64,000 bases of DNA from Pseudoalteromonas gelatinilytica (GTDB taxonomy: Bacteria > Pseudomonadota > Gammaproteobacteria > Enterobacterales > Alteromonadaceae). The notes below the pieces were generated by a model. It was not told the DNA's origin, searched no databases, and saw only the letters and a list, made by a program, of their open reading frames with translations. The stretch is taken from the NCBI RefSeq assembly GCF_001641615.1, contig NZ_LRRU01000022.1, positions 489,581 to 553,580 of the forward strand. The letters run 5' to 3'. Shown here in pieces: positions 18,687 through 28,135 of this stretch (position 1 is its first letter; each line of letters begins with the position of its first letter). The position numbers and the translations under genes are program-made.

Positions 18687-19241
18687 CTAATCTACCTGAG
18701 TCACAGGGATTGCGTTTAATTGCCATTTCCAGGTTTGTTTGGTTTCTTTAACAGGCAGCATATCAATACAGTCTACAGGGCATGGTTCAACACATAAGTC
18801 ACAACCGGTACATTCATCGATTAATACAGTGTGCATTTGGCGGGTTGCGCCGACAATGGCATCAACAGGGCAGGCTTGAATACATTTGGTACAGCCAATA
18901 CATTCATCTTCTCGAATATAGGCAACTGTTTTAATTGGCTCTGCTTGCTCACCGCCAGCCAGCGGTTTTGCCTCAACACCCATTAAATCAGCGAGTTTTT
19001 TTACCGTGGCTTCGCCGCCTGGTGGGCACTTATTGATTTCGTCACCATTGGCAATCGCTTCTGCATAGGGACGACAACCAGGGTAACCACATTGGCCACA
19101 TTGTGTTTGCGGTAAAATGGTATCAATTTGGTCAACAATAGGGTTGCTCTCAACGCGAAAACGCACGGCAGCAAAACCTAAAATTAAACCAAATATAAGC
19201 GCTAATGAACCTAACGCTATCAAAGCATAAAACAAGGTCAT
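18687..19241 (-). CDS. rsxB: Rsx/Rnf electron transport complex subunit B
   Basis: 184 aa. One N-terminal membrane helix (about 4-24) is followed by a cysteine cluster of the Fes domain, [12 protein letters not shown] with a downstream NKCPPGG, and two ferredoxin 4Fe-4S motifs, [12 protein letters not shown] and [12 protein letters not shown]. It carries electrons within the Rsx complex. The stop lies 8 bp before the chosen rsxC start. Confidence 0.96.
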   Translation of the reverse strand: MTLFYALIALGSLALIFGLILGFAAVRFRVESNPIVDQIDTILPQTQCGQCGYPGCRPYAEAIANGDEINKCPPGGEATVKKLADLMGVEAKPLAGGEQAEPIKTVAYIREDECIGCTKCIQACPVDAIVGATRQMHTVLIDECTGCDLCVEPCPVDCIDMLPVKETKQTWKWQLNAIPVTQVD

Positions 19242-19242
19242 A

Positions 19243-19824
19243 TTAAAACTTCACTAATCCTGTAAAACCCATAAAGGCCATCGACATAAGGCCTGCGGTG
19301 ATCATCGCAATTGAAGCACCCTTAAAAGGAGCAGGGACATCAGCCGCGGCTAAGCGCTCACGTAATGCGGCAAACAGTATTAACACCATAGAGAAGCCGA
19401 CAGCGGCACCAAAGCCGTATACAGCAGATTGTAAAAATGAGTGGTCTTCTTTGATATTAAGTAGGGCAACACCTAATACCGCACAGTTGGTGGTGATAAG
19501 CGGTAAGAAAATCCCTAATAAGCGATAAAGTGTCGGGCTGGTTTTTCTCACCACCATTTCGGTAAATTGCACGACAACAGCAATCACTAAAATAAAGCTC
19601 ATGGTACGTAAAAACGCGATATCCAGCGGGATCAAAATATAATGATTCACCAGATAACTGGTCACGGAGGCAAGTGTAAGTACAAAGGTTGTGGCTAAAG
19701 ACATACCAATCGCGGTATCTAACTTACCCGATACACCCATAAAAGGGCATAAACCTAAGAATTGAACTAAAACGAAGTTGTTGACTAGCACAGTGCCAAT
19801 CAATAACAAGACATACTCTGTCAT
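19243..19824 (-). CDS. rsxA: Rsx/Rnf electron transport complex subunit A
   Basis: 193 aa membrane protein with about six helices, first gene of rsxABCDGE-nth. Conserved segments include [14 protein letters not shown] near the N-terminus and TTNCAVLG in the middle; these cysteine-containing half-helices coordinate a membrane iron-sulfur centre with RsxE in Rnf complexes. GTGAGG precedes the ATG. Confidence 0.96.
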   Translation of the reverse strand: MTEYVLLLIGTVLVNNFVLVQFLGLCPFMGVSGKLDTAIGMSLATTFVLTLASVTSYLVNHYILIPLDIAFLRTMSFILVIAVVVQFTEMVVRKTSPTLYRLLGIFLPLITTNCAVLGVALLNIKEDHSFLQSAVYGFGAAVGFSMVLILFAALRERLAAADVPAPFKGASIAMITAGLMSMAFMGFTGLVKF

Positions 19825-19853
19825 GCGTGCCTCACGAGAATAAAAACGGCTCT

Positions 19854-19882
19854 ATTATCCTTTTTTATGGGGGCTGACACAA
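19854..19882 (-). promoter_or_regulatory. Probable promoter of the rsx operon
   Basis: On the minus strand: TTGTGT (19877-19882), a 17-bp spacer and GATAAT (19854-19859), 30 bp upstream of rsxA. This fits a sigma-70 promoter with a short leader. Confidence 0.5.
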
Positions 19883-19948
19883 CACATGAGGGACGAATAG
19901 CTAAAATTAACAAAGCTGTTTACGATTAAAGTGTTAAAGCAAAGTTAA

Positions 19949-20213
19949 TATACCCAAACCACCTCAAGATGCGAGTTTCAGTTGGAATTAAAAGCGATTT
20001 AGGCAAGGCATTGATTGCAAATAATAGTGGTTCTATTGTTAAAATCAATAACGCAGTATAAATCGCTTTTAAACCAACCCTTTGGGCGTTTCACAGGCAC
20101 TTACTCTCATCGTTGTTACTTCTTAAAAGGGACTACCATTGTTGCAAAGTAACGCCTTGATATTAAGCACCTGTGAAACGCTGAATTCTGCATCTTGAGG
20201 TGGCTTGGGTATA
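19949..20213. mobile_element. MITE-like composite hairpin element, 265 bp
   Basis: Terminal inverted repeats: TATACCCAAACCACCTCAAG at the left and TATACCCAAGCCACCTCAAG at the right (minus strand), about 24 bp with one mismatch, then weaker pairing. Inside are two nested-hairpin modules in opposite orientation. Module 1 (19990-20070) has outer stem AAAAGCGATTTA/TAAATCGCTTTT. Module 2 (20086-20181) has outer stem GCGTTTCACAGG/CCTGTGAAACGC. There is no ORF. It lies between rsxA and csrD. It resembles a non-autonomous transposable element; no transposase is seen in the window. Confidence 0.75.
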
Positions 20214-20221
20214 GCTGGAAT

Positions 20222-20252
20222 AGGCCCAAAAACAGTAAGGTTTTTTGGGCCT
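20222..20252 (-). terminator. Probable csrD terminator
   Basis: AGGCCCAAAAA pairs with TTTTTGGGCCT 11 bp after the csrD stop codon, with T-rich stem arms. The run of T after the hairpin is weak on either strand. Confidence 0.5.
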
Positions 20253-20263
20253 TTAAGAGGGGG

Positions 20264-22207
20264 CTAAATGTCTTTTGGCTTTTCGATGTAATAACCTTGC
20301 ACACCATCAAGACACAGTGTTTCGATAATATGCTTTTCTTCTTGGCTTTCGACACCTTCAGCGAATACACTCACACCAATGCGGTGAGCTAAATCCACCA
20401 TTAAGCGCATGAAGTATTGGTTATTTTTATCTTCTTCAAGGCCGCGAGTATAGCTTGCGTCCATTTTGATAAAGTCTGGTTTTAAGTCTCTAAAGAATTT
20501 AAATGACGTTAATCCCACACCAAAACGTTCTACAGTGATGCGTGCACCAACACGGTGAACCATATCGATAAAGCGCTTACTTGCTTTAATGTTTTGTTGT
20601 AAACCAAACTCACTGACTTCAAATACCAGTTTTGAGGCAATATTGCTGTCTTTTAAAAGTCGACGTTCTAGCCAGATCACAAATTGATCATTGTGAGCAC
20701 TTGAAGCTGTAACATTAATACCGAAGAATTTTTCAGAGAAGTTACGCGTTTTGACCTTTTCCAGAGTGCTATCGATAATTAAGCGGTCAATTTCCATTGC
20801 CATTTCTAATTTTTCAGCCATAGCCAGGAAAGAGGCGGTCGGTAGCATTTGGTTTTCTGCGCTTTTAAAACGCACTTGGATCTCAGCATAAGCTTTAACA
20901 CTTTTACCTATCGGCATAATGTTTTGCATCACTAAGTGTACACGTTTTGATTCTATTACTTCGTTAATCACTTTGCGCCAGTTTTGATTACCAAAACCAG
21001 CACTGGCATTATTAACTAAGTCAGTTTCACGCTGTACATGCCATGCGTTCGCTTGTTTTGATTGCGCCATGCTCATTGCGTTATCAACAATCGATAACAA
21101 TTCACCAAGCGGCTTACCTTTTTCGTAACCGACAATACCCGTATTGGCTACTGAGCTTAATTCTTGGTTTTGCTGATACTGTGTAAAGCGTGATTGTAAG
21201 TTGTCACCGAAACGCTCTGCTTCTTTAAGTGGGGTATTTGGCAATACCACTGCAAAATCTGAGCTATTTAAACGAAAAACCTGACTGCCAGTGTATGTGC
21301 CACTGATATGTTTAATAATATCGGCCACACCTTTTACGTATTCATCACCTTTTTGGTAACCACGGGTTTGGTTTATGGTTTGCAATTCGCTACAACGCAC
21401 CATGGCAAGTGACCCAAAGGTACTTTTTTCTGCGTTTTCAATATTCTTCTCGTAGTACTCAACAAACATATTACGGTTGCCAAGGTTTGTGACTACATCT
21501 TTATACGCTTCTTTTTTAATGCTTAGCGCATTGTTTTGAATATCATCATGTTTAGTTTGTAAGAAATGCGATAGACGATTGAAAGAAGGAATTAAATCTT
21601 TGCTTAGTTTTTTTAGACGCGTGGTGTCCATTGCTTGTTCAAGGTCGCCATTAACTTGATTTTGGTTAATGTAAATGTCAACGATATCCGAAATCGTGGT
21701 GCTAATTTTACGATTAAGGCGGCGAAACATGCTCTTCATATAAATAATAGGAAGTAGGGCGATAAGGCCTGAAATCAAAATGACAATGAATAAAGACTCT
21801 TGTAAGAGGCTAGCAAGATTATGCGCATTAATCGTGAATTCGACTTTAATGTCGGATGTTTGGTTTACGGCAAACTGAGGACGAATTGAATTAAAACTAT
21901 TATTAACTATTTCTGCAAACAAGGGCAGGGACTGGCTTGATTCAACCATGCCTACCACTTGACCCGATTGATCACGGATCACAAGCTTAGAAAAGGTACT
22001 GCCATCGGCAAATGCTTTTTGAATTTTCTCTGGTGCAAGTTGTTCAATTGTTTGCGTATTTATATATGCGTTTACGACACGCTGTGCTTTTTGCTGAGCA
22101 TCACTGACTGCGCTATCAAAGCTTAGTGTAATAAAGTAACCGCCCAAAAGTGCAAACAGCAACCAAGATATAAGTTGTATGAAAATTAGTTTTTTAAAGC
22201 CAGCCAT
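20264..22207 (-). CDS. csrD: CsrD/MshH-type degenerate GGDEF-EAL regulator
   Basis: 647 aa, close to E. coli CsrD (646). Membrane segments lie near 7-28 and 135-155 with a periplasmic region between them, then a HAMP-like coiled linker, a GGDEF domain (about 235-385) and an EAL domain (about 400-645). Both active sites are degenerate: GGDEF reads NSSDF (HRSDF in CsrD) and EAL reads AEIQVRF, so cyclase or phosphodiesterase activity is unlikely. In E. coli, CsrD promotes RNase E decay of the CsrB/C sRNAs. I chose ATG 22207; a TTG at 22243 is possible. A different non-catalytic c-di-GMP sensor remains the alternative. Confidence 0.68.
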   Translation of the reverse strand: MAGFKKLIFIQLISWLLFALLGGYFITLSFDSAVSDAQQKAQRVVNAYINTQTIEQLAPEKIQKAFADGSTFSKLVIRDQSGQVVGMVESSQSLPLFAEIVNNSFNSIRPQFAVNQTSDIKVEFTINAHNLASLLQESLFIVILISGLIALLPIIYMKSMFRRLNRKISTTISDIVDIYINQNQVNGDLEQAMDTTRLKKLSKDLIPSFNRLSHFLQTKHDDIQNNALSIKKEAYKDVVTNLGNRNMFVEYYEKNIENAEKSTFGSLAMVRCSELQTINQTRGYQKGDEYVKGVADIIKHISGTYTGSQVFRLNSSDFAVVLPNTPLKEAERFGDNLQSRFTQYQQNQELSSVANTGIVGYEKGKPLGELLSIVDNAMSMAQSKQANAWHVQRETDLVNNASAGFGNQNWRKVINEVIESKRVHLVMQNIMPIGKSVKAYAEIQVRFKSAENQMLPTASFLAMAEKLEMAMEIDRLIIDSTLEKVKTRNFSEKFFGINVTASSAHNDQFVIWLERRLLKDSNIASKLVFEVSEFGLQQNIKASKRFIDMVHRVGARITVERFGVGLTSFKFFRDLKPDFIKMDASYTRGLEEDKNNQYFMRLMVDLAHRIGVSVFAEGVESQEEKHIIETLCLDGVQGYYIEKPKDI

Positions 22208-22389
22208 GTTCTTATCTTTTAAAAGCCTAAAGGAAGGAATCAATTCCTTGATTGATTGCTTTAAGTATAGTCGTTGTATTCTAAAGCATAATACAGAATA
22301 AACTAAAATTAGGTTAGATTATAAGTGCTTTAAAGTCTAATACAATCGACGAATAGTAGTAGATAAAAAGTTTAATGGATTCGTGGAGT

Positions 22390-22466
22390 TGGCTCCCCCT
22401 CCCCGACTCGAACGGGGGACCTGCGGATTAACAGTCCGTCGCTCTAACCAACTGAGCTAAGGGGGA
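22390..22466 (-). tRNA. tRNA-Asn(GUU), distal copy
   Basis: 77-nt cloverleaf on the minus strand. TCCCCCT pairs with AGGGGGA in the acceptor stem, the anticodon loop is CTGTTAA (anticodon GTT) and CCA is encoded. Last of four identical copies. Confidence 0.98.
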
Positions 22467-22495
22467 ACTAAATAGAGTAGTGTGGTGCTATGATT

Positions 22496-22572
22496 TGGCT
22501 CCCCCTCCCCGACTCGAACGGGGGACCTGCGGATTAACAGTCCGTCGCTCTAACCAACTGAGCTAAGGGGGA
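22496..22572 (-). tRNA. tRNA-Asn(GUU)
   Basis: 77-nt copy with anticodon GTT and encoded CCA, identical to its neighbours and 29 bp from the next copy. Confidence 0.98.
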
Positions 22573-22591
22573 ACAATCATATTCATAAACT

Positions 22592-22668
22592 TGGCTCCCC
22601 CTCCCCGACTCGAACGGGGGACCTGCGGATTAACAGTCCGTCGCTCTAACCAACTGAGCTAAGGGGGA
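22592..22668 (-). tRNA. tRNA-Asn(GUU)
   Basis: 77-nt copy with anticodon GTT and encoded CCA. Its spacers contain CGTTTATGATTG and a related inverted piece (CAATCATATTCATAAAC), so flanking spacers are partly self-complementary. Confidence 0.98.
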
Positions 22669-22689
22669 AACGTTTATGATTGAAAAACT

Positions 22690-22766
22690 TGGCTCCCCCT
22701 CCCCGACTCGAACGGGGGACCTGCGGATTAACAGTCCGTCGCTCTAACCAACTGAGCTAAGGGGGA
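22690..22766 (-). tRNA. tRNA-Asn(GUU), promoter-proximal copy
   Basis: 77-nt copy with anticodon GTT and encoded CCA, first in the transcript, 26 bp downstream of the promoter -10 box. Confidence 0.98.
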
Positions 22767-22792
22767 AGCGTCATGCCTTTCAACGGGGCGAA

Positions 22793-22821
22793 ATATTAAT
22801 GACAGCATTGCAAAGTGTCAA
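22793..22821 (-). promoter_or_regulatory. Promoter of the tRNA-Asn array
   Basis: TTGACA (22816-22821), a 17-bp spacer and TAATAT (22793-22798) on the minus strand, followed by a discriminator containing CGCCCCG. It has the same design as the other two tRNA promoters in the window. Confidence 0.85.
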
Positions 22822-23829
22822 CATAAAAACTTCATAAATTCAAAAAAGAAGCTTATTCGATGTTTTTATGTTCGATCTGAGCAAAATGTAGCTGAAAAGC
22901 TCAACATTTTTTGCTTAGCAGCGGGGGATCTATGTCGAAAGCTTGGCTTTTTTGCATGCTTTTTGAGCAGCGGTACGTTTTTTAAAAATATAAAAAAGTT
23001 TCTTTGCATAGATATTCTTTACCAAATCGAGGAAATTACTATTAATGCAATGTTTTTTTCTCATCGTCAAAATCAAATCTAATTCTTTTTATTAGGGATC
23101 AACAGTCGCCGTTTTTTTCGAACAATTGACTTTATTGGGCATGCAAAAGTCCGTGTAATTTTTTAGGAAAAGTGAAATATACCCTTCACGGCATTGCTGG
23201 AATTTTATTTTTAATAATTTATATCAATGGGTTAGTATCCTAAGCCGTTCTAATCTTTTCTTGTCATAGTTAACTTTGCATAGCGGTAGAACAATTTTTG
23301 CGCGTTCTTTTCGAGAAACTTATAAAAGGGTTAAAACAACAGGCTTTGGTATTCTTTGTATTAAGTGATAAACACCCGCCTTAAAAGCCTTTATATTTGC
23401 GGCTTCTAGAGAGTTATCCACGGTTTCTGTGGATAACTCTGTTTATTAAACTTTAAGAACAGCTATGGTGCTAGGATTTTCGAGGGCTACAGCAATTTCA
23501 AGTATTTAATTCATTTTTTTTAATTAATTAAAAATCAAAGGGTTATTGTTTTTATCTGAAGCCTTGCTGAATTGATGAGTAAATTTATTCGTGACGATGA
23601 AATGGCGCTATTTATTGTGTAAAAAAACAGCGATAGCTGCCTTTTAATTGTAACAAAGCTATTAAACTTGTTTTTATATTGTTTTTTATAGGGGTTGGCC
23701 GTTATTTTTATGTCAAAGCGTCAAAAGTAATAGTTTTGTGTATGAATTTTGATTCTGTTAATAAAGCATAGCTTGCAAGGGAAGGATGCTTTAAACTTAC
23801 AGGTTCAGAAAAAGAGGCAAAGTATTCCC
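22822..23829. other. Gene-poor kilobase between the tRNA-Asn array and the MATE gene
   Basis: About 1 kb, AT-rich, with no reading frame I can support on either strand. It contains many T runs and a 31-bp palindrome with two inverted DnaA-box-like sequences at 23410-23440. An AGGCTTT/AAAGCCT pair flanks roughly 23341-23388. An unannotated small RNA or a decayed gene is possible, but I cannot show either. Confidence 0.6.
23410..23440. promoter_or_regulatory. Inverted pair of DnaA-box-like sequences
   Basis: AGAGTTATCCAC (23410-23421) and GTGGATAACTCT (23429-23440) form a perfect 12-bp inverted repeat around a 7-nt centre. Each arm contains TTATCCAC; the right arm read on the minus strand gives TTATCCACA, the exact consensus DnaA box. 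Alternatively it is an RNA hairpin. Confidence 0.55.
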
Positions 23830-25209
23830 ATGAGCGTGAAACCGCAGAGCAAAACTAAACCTGATCTTTTAAACTCACCCATTCTGCCAACCTTGAAAAA
23901 AATGACCATTCCTATGATCTTCGGAATGATCACTCTGATGATGTTTAATTTGGTTGATACCTTCTTCATTAGTTTATTAGGCACCGAACCTCTTGCTGCT
24001 GTCAGTTTTACCTTTCCTGTAACCTTTACTGTAATTAGCCTTGCAATCGGCTTAGGGATAGGCACTTCAGCCGTGATAGCCAGAGCTCTCGGTAGCGATA
24101 AATTAGATGAAGCACGCTTTGATGCTAGCATGTCGTTACTGGTGTCGGTGGTGATGGTGTTTAGTCTTTCTGTGGTGGGCTATCTATTAATAGAGCCAAT
24201 CTTTAAGTTATTAGGTGCAGGTGAACAAGTCTTGCCGCTTATCCACGACTATATGAGTGTGTGGTTCTTAGGGAGTGTATTTTTAATTACCCCTATGGTT
24301 GGCAACTCAGTGCTCAGAGCCAGTGGTGATACCAAAACACCGAGTATTGTCATGGGGGGAGCGGGGCTCATTAATGCCATCTTAGACCCTATGCTTATTT
24401 TTGGATTTGGGCCTATTCCTGCCCTAGGTATTCAAGGTGCTGCGATTGCCAGTGTTATTGCATGGTCAGTTGCGGTGGTTATTATTTTATACATTCTTGC
24501 GGTAAAAAATGGCTTATTAAGCCTGCATTCTGGTATGCAAACACCGCTTAGTTCGATTCGTAAAATTCTTAAAATTGGTTTGCCTGCGGCTGGTGCAAAT
24601 ATGCTGACACCTATTGCCATGGCGGTCATGACAGCATTAGTGGCTAAACATGGTCCTGAAGCGGTTGCGGCGTTTGGTGTAGGTAGTCGCATTGAATCTA
24701 TCGCAAGCCTTGTGGTGCTTGCGTTATCAATGACCTTACCGCCATTTGTGAGTCAAAACTTTGGGGCAGGTAAGTTTGAACGAGTGAAAGAAGCCTACAC
24801 AAAAACCCTGAAATTTGTGATGATTTGGCAGTTCGCTATTTATATAGTGTTGCTATTAGCCTCAGGCTTTATTGCTGATGTGTTTGGTAAAGAGCAAGCG
24901 GTAATGGATGTGATTAAGTTGTTCATCTATATCTTACCGCTAAGCTATGGCTTACAAGGGGTGATTATTTTATCTAATTCTTCATTTAATGCCCTGCATA
25001 AACCAATGAATGCACTGATTTTAAGTGTGGTACGCCTGTTTATTTTTTATGTTCCTTTTGCCTATATAGGCAGTGAATTTGCAGGCTTGAATGGTTTATT
25101 TATTGGCGCTGCGATTGGTAACTTATTTACTGCAACCTTGGCTTATAAGTGGTTTATTAAAGAAGTTGATGGATTAAGCGAGTCATATATGAAGGAGTGC
25201 CATTCATGA
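23830..25209 (+). CDS. MATE-family multidrug efflux transporter
   Basis: 459 aa with about 12 hydrophobic segments in two related halves, typical of NorM/DinF-type Na+ or H+ antiporters. Family features include NLVDTFFIS in the first helix, RASGDTKTP between helices and a corresponding second-half motif (GVGSRIES). I chose ATG 23830 (MSVKPQ); the open frame continues upstream to a TTG at 23749, but that would add a polar tail without a ribosome site. Its stop overlaps the uvrB start by 4 bp, an unusual coupling of efflux and DNA repair. The substrate is unknown. Confidence 0.9.
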   Translation: MSVKPQSKTKPDLLNSPILPTLKKMTIPMIFGMITLMMFNLVDTFFISLLGTEPLAAVSFTFPVTFTVISLAIGLGIGTSAVIARALGSDKLDEARFDASMSLLVSVVMVFSLSVVGYLLIEPIFKLLGAGEQVLPLIHDYMSVWFLGSVFLITPMVGNSVLRASGDTKTPSIVMGGAGLINAILDPMLIFGFGPIPALGIQGAAIASVIAWSVAVVIILYILAVKNGLLSLHSGMQTPLSSIRKILKIGLPAAGANMLTPIAMAVMTALVAKHGPEAVAAFGVGSRIESIASLVVLALSMTLPPFVSQNFGAGKFERVKEAYTKTLKFVMIWQFAIYIVLLLASGFIADVFGKEQAVMDVIKLFIYILPLSYGLQGVIILSNSSFNALHKPMNALILSVVRLFIFYVPFAYIGSEFAGLNGLFIGAAIGNLFTATLAYKWFIKEVDGLSESYMKECHS

Positions 25210-27200
25210 GCGACCATTTCCAACTGGTTTCAAAATTTCAGCCAAATGGCGACCAGCCAACGGCCATTGCACAGTTAAAAGAAGGGTTAGAGGCCGGCCT
25301 TGCGCATCAAACATTATTAGGGGCTACGGGGACGGGTAAAACCTTCACCATGGCAAATATCATTAATGATTTGAATCGACCAACCATTATCATGGCACAC
25401 AACAAAACGCTCGCTGCACAGCTTTATGGTGAGATGAAGGAATTTTTTCCTCATAATGCGGTTGAGTATTTTGTATCTTATTACGATTATTATCAGCCAG
25501 AAGCTTATGTTGTAGCCAGCGACACCTTCATTGAAAAAGACGCCTCTATCAATGAACACATTGAGCAAATGCGTTTAAGTGCCACCAAAGCGCTACTTGA
25601 ACGACGTGATACCATTATTGTGGCATCGGTGTCTGCTATTTATGGTTTGGGCGACCCTGACTCATATATGAAGATGATGCTATTGCTGAAAGTGGGTGAA
25701 ACCGTTAATCAGCGCGATATGCTGCGTCGTCTTGCTGAGCTGCAATATACACGCAACGATATTGAATTTAGCCGCGGTACTTACCGTGTACGTGGCGAAG
25801 TGGTCGATATATTTCCTGCTGAATCGGATACTTACGCAGTTCGTGTCGAGATGTTCGACGATGAAATTGAGCGCTTAAGTATTTTTGACCCGCTTACAGG
25901 GGCTGTTGAAAAGCACATTGTACGCGCGACCATTTATCCGAAAACGCACTATGTAACACCCCGTGAAAAAATTCTCGATGCCATTGATAAAATTAAAGAT
26001 GAGCTTAAAGACCGCCGAGCTCAGTTACTCAGTGCCAACAAGCTTGTAGAAGAGCAACGTATTGCTCAGCGCACCCAATACGATATTGAAATGATGACCG
26101 AACTTGGTTATTGCTCAGGCATCGAAAACTACTCGCGTTACTTATCGGGTAGAACACCGGGCGATCCGCCGCCGACATTGCTTGATTACTTACCCGATGA
26201 TGCATTGATGATTATTGATGAATCACACGTTACTGTGTCGCAAATTGGTGCCATGTATAAAGGCGATAGAAGCCGTAAAGAAAACCTTGTTGAGTATGGC
26301 TTTCGTTTGCCATCGGCATTAGATAACCGCCCATTACGCTTTGAAGAATTTGAAGCCATCGCACCGCAAACTATTTATGTGTCGGCAACGCCAGGTGACT
26401 TTGAGCTTGAGCGCTCATCAGGTGAGGTTGCAGAGCAGGTCATTCGTCCAACCGGGCTTATTGACCCAGAAATCGAAGTGCGCCCTGTGGGCAGCCAAGT
26501 TGATGACTTACTTTCTGAGATCTATAAACGAGTTGAAGTGAACGAGCGGGTACTTGTGACCACTTTAACTAAGCGTATGGCCGAGGATTTAACCGACTAT
26601 CTCAACGACCATGACGTAAAAGTGCGCTATTTGCACTCAGACATCGACACTGTTGAACGGGTTGAAATTATCCGTGATTTACGTGCTGGTGTGTTTGATG
26701 TGTTAGTGGGCATTAACTTATTGCGAGAAGGTCTCGACATGCCAGAAGTGTCACTGGTGGCGATACTTGATGCCGATAAAGAAGGTTTCTTACGTTCGAC
26801 TCGTTCGCTTATACAAACAATAGGACGTGCCGCTCGTCACTTAAATGGTAAAGCAATTCTGTATGGCGACCGCATCACTAATTCAATGCGACAAGCCATT
26901 GATGAAACAGACCGCCGCCGTGAAAAACAACAAGCTTATAACCTTGAACATGGTATAGAGCCACAAGCACTGGTGAAAAGCATCACCGACATTATGGATG
27001 TCGGCGAAGAAGCAAGTCCTAAAGACAACCTTAAAGTGGTGCGTAAAGAGTCTAAGAAAGTGCTCAGTGCAAAAGATATTGCCAGCCAAATCAAAGCCCT
27101 TGAAGCGAAAATGCATGCCTATGCCAGCGATCTTGAATTTGAAAAAGCGGCGTCTGTGCGTGATGAAATTCACGAATTACAACAACAGTTAATTAATTAA
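25206..27200 (+). CDS. uvrB: UvrABC excinuclease subunit B
   Basis: 664 aa (E. coli 673). Damage-verifying helicase-like subunit of nucleotide excision repair. Walker A is GATGTGKT with Lys45, the beta-hairpin motif is [11 protein letters not shown] (about 92-102), the DEAD-type box reads IDESH, helicase motif VI is QTIGRAAR, and the C-terminal UVR motif that binds UvrC begins near residue 625. The start ATG 25206 is set by AAGGAG 8 bases upstream and by the E. coli N-terminus. It overlaps the MATE gene stop. Confidence 0.98.
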   Translation: MSDHFQLVSKFQPNGDQPTAIAQLKEGLEAGLAHQTLLGATGTGKTFTMANIINDLNRPTIIMAHNKTLAAQLYGEMKEFFPHNAVEYFVSYYDYYQPEAYVVASDTFIEKDASINEHIEQMRLSATKALLERRDTIIVASVSAIYGLGDPDSYMKMMLLLKVGETVNQRDMLRRLAELQYTRNDIEFSRGTYRVRGEVVDIFPAESDTYAVRVEMFDDEIERLSIFDPLTGAVEKHIVRATIYPKTHYVTPREKILDAIDKIKDELKDRRAQLLSANKLVEEQRIAQRTQYDIEMMTELGYCSGIENYSRYLSGRTPGDPPPTLLDYLPDDALMIIDESHVTVSQIGAMYKGDRSRKENLVEYGFRLPSALDNRPLRFEEFEAIAPQTIYVSATPGDFELERSSGEVAEQVIRPTGLIDPEIEVRPVGSQVDDLLSEIYKRVEVNERVLVTTLTKRMAEDLTDYLNDHDVKVRYLHSDIDTVERVEIIRDLRAGVFDVLVGINLLREGLDMPEVSLVAILDADKEGFLRSTRSLIQTIGRAARHLNGKAILYGDRITNSMRQAIDETDRRREKQQAYNLEHGIEPQALVKSITDIMDVGEEASPKDNLKVVRKESKKVLSAKDIASQIKALEAKMHAYASDLEFEKAASVRDEIHELQQQLIN

Positions 27201-27202
27201 AG

Positions 27203-28135
27203 ATGATGACAAACGATTATTCTGCCATTTTAAATGCCTTATCAGAGGCTCCTCTTGCTGCAAATGAACTATGTCGTGTATTTCATGGCCGTGGCCACTC
27301 AGTGGCTGAGCTGAGTCACATTAACGTAGACTTTTATCCGCCAGCACTCTTTTTAGTTTCGTACGAAGAAATAGATGATCAGATACTTGCACAGTTAACG
27401 GATACCCTGTGGCAATGGGCACAAGAGAATGCCCCAGAGCTTGTGAGTGCATTGGTTTACCAGCAACGCAGCGGTATTAATACCCGTAATACCCTTATGT
27501 TTGGTGAATTGCCGCAAGAGCATTTAGTGAGTGAAAATGGCATTAAGTTTAAAGTCGATTTATTGAGTCGCCAAAATACCGGGATTTTCCCTGATATGCG
27601 CCGTGGCCGTGAGTTTGTTCAAGCCAATAGTAAAAATGCAAAAGTGCTCAACCTATTTTCATATACATGTGGCTTCTCTGTTGCAGCAATGCAGGGTGGG
27701 GCAGACCAAGTTATTAATATGGATATGAATAAAGGTGTGCTGCGCACGGGTAAACAAAATCATCAGCTAAATGGTTTTGAGCAAGGTGTGAGTTATTTCC
27801 CGCACGATATTTTAAAATCATTTGGTAAACTAAAAAAATCAGCGCCCTATGAATTGATCATCGTTGATCCACCTAGCTTCCAAAAGGGCAGCTTTATATT
27901 GACTAAGGATTATCAAAAAATTCTACGTCGTTTACCTGAGCTGTTGAATGAAAACACCCAGTTATTACTGTGTGCCAATAGCCCTGAGCTTTCAGAGCAG
28001 GCGTTTAAAGATCTCATTACCGAGCATACACAAGGTGCAATTAGTTTTGTTGAGCGACTAGCTCCTACTGATGGCTTTGTTGAGGTAGACAGTGATCGCA
28101 GCTTAAAAGCGTTAGTTTATAAAACAGCAAACTAA
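27203..28135 (+). CDS. Class I SAM-dependent methyltransferase, RlmI/RlmK-like
   Basis: 310 aa. The C-terminal two thirds is a Rossmann methyltransferase with motif I VLNLFSYTCGFSVAA and motif IV VDPPSFQKG, typical of the COG1092 rRNA methyltransferases (RlmI, RlmK domain). It lacks the N-terminal PUA domain of RlmI; the first 110 residues are different. An RNA substrate is likely but not proven. It begins 2 bp after the uvrB stop and its own stop overlaps the next start (TAATG). Confidence 0.8.
   Translation: MMTNDYSAILNALSEAPLAANELCRVFHGRGHSVAELSHINVDFYPPALFLVSYEEIDDQILAQLTDTLWQWAQENAPELVSALVYQQRSGINTRNTLMFGELPQEHLVSENGIKFKVDLLSRQNTGIFPDMRRGREFVQANSKNAKVLNLFSYTCGFSVAAMQGGADQVINMDMNKGVLRTGKQNHQLNGFEQGVSYFPHDILKSFGKLKKSAPYELIIVDPPSFQKGSFILTKDYQKILRRLPELLNENTQLLLCANSPELSEQAFKDLITEHTQGAISFVERLAPTDGFVEVDSDRSLKALVYKTAN

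Noticed and set aside
23410-23440. Replication origin at the DnaA-box pair
   Set aside because: There are only two boxes, no AT-rich unwinding repeats with further boxes, and no dnaA, dnaN or gidA near it.
23578-23652. Short ATG-initiated peptides (15-16 codons) in the empty kilobase
   Set aside because: No ribosome sites, overlapping frames and no similarity to leader peptides that I can recognise.
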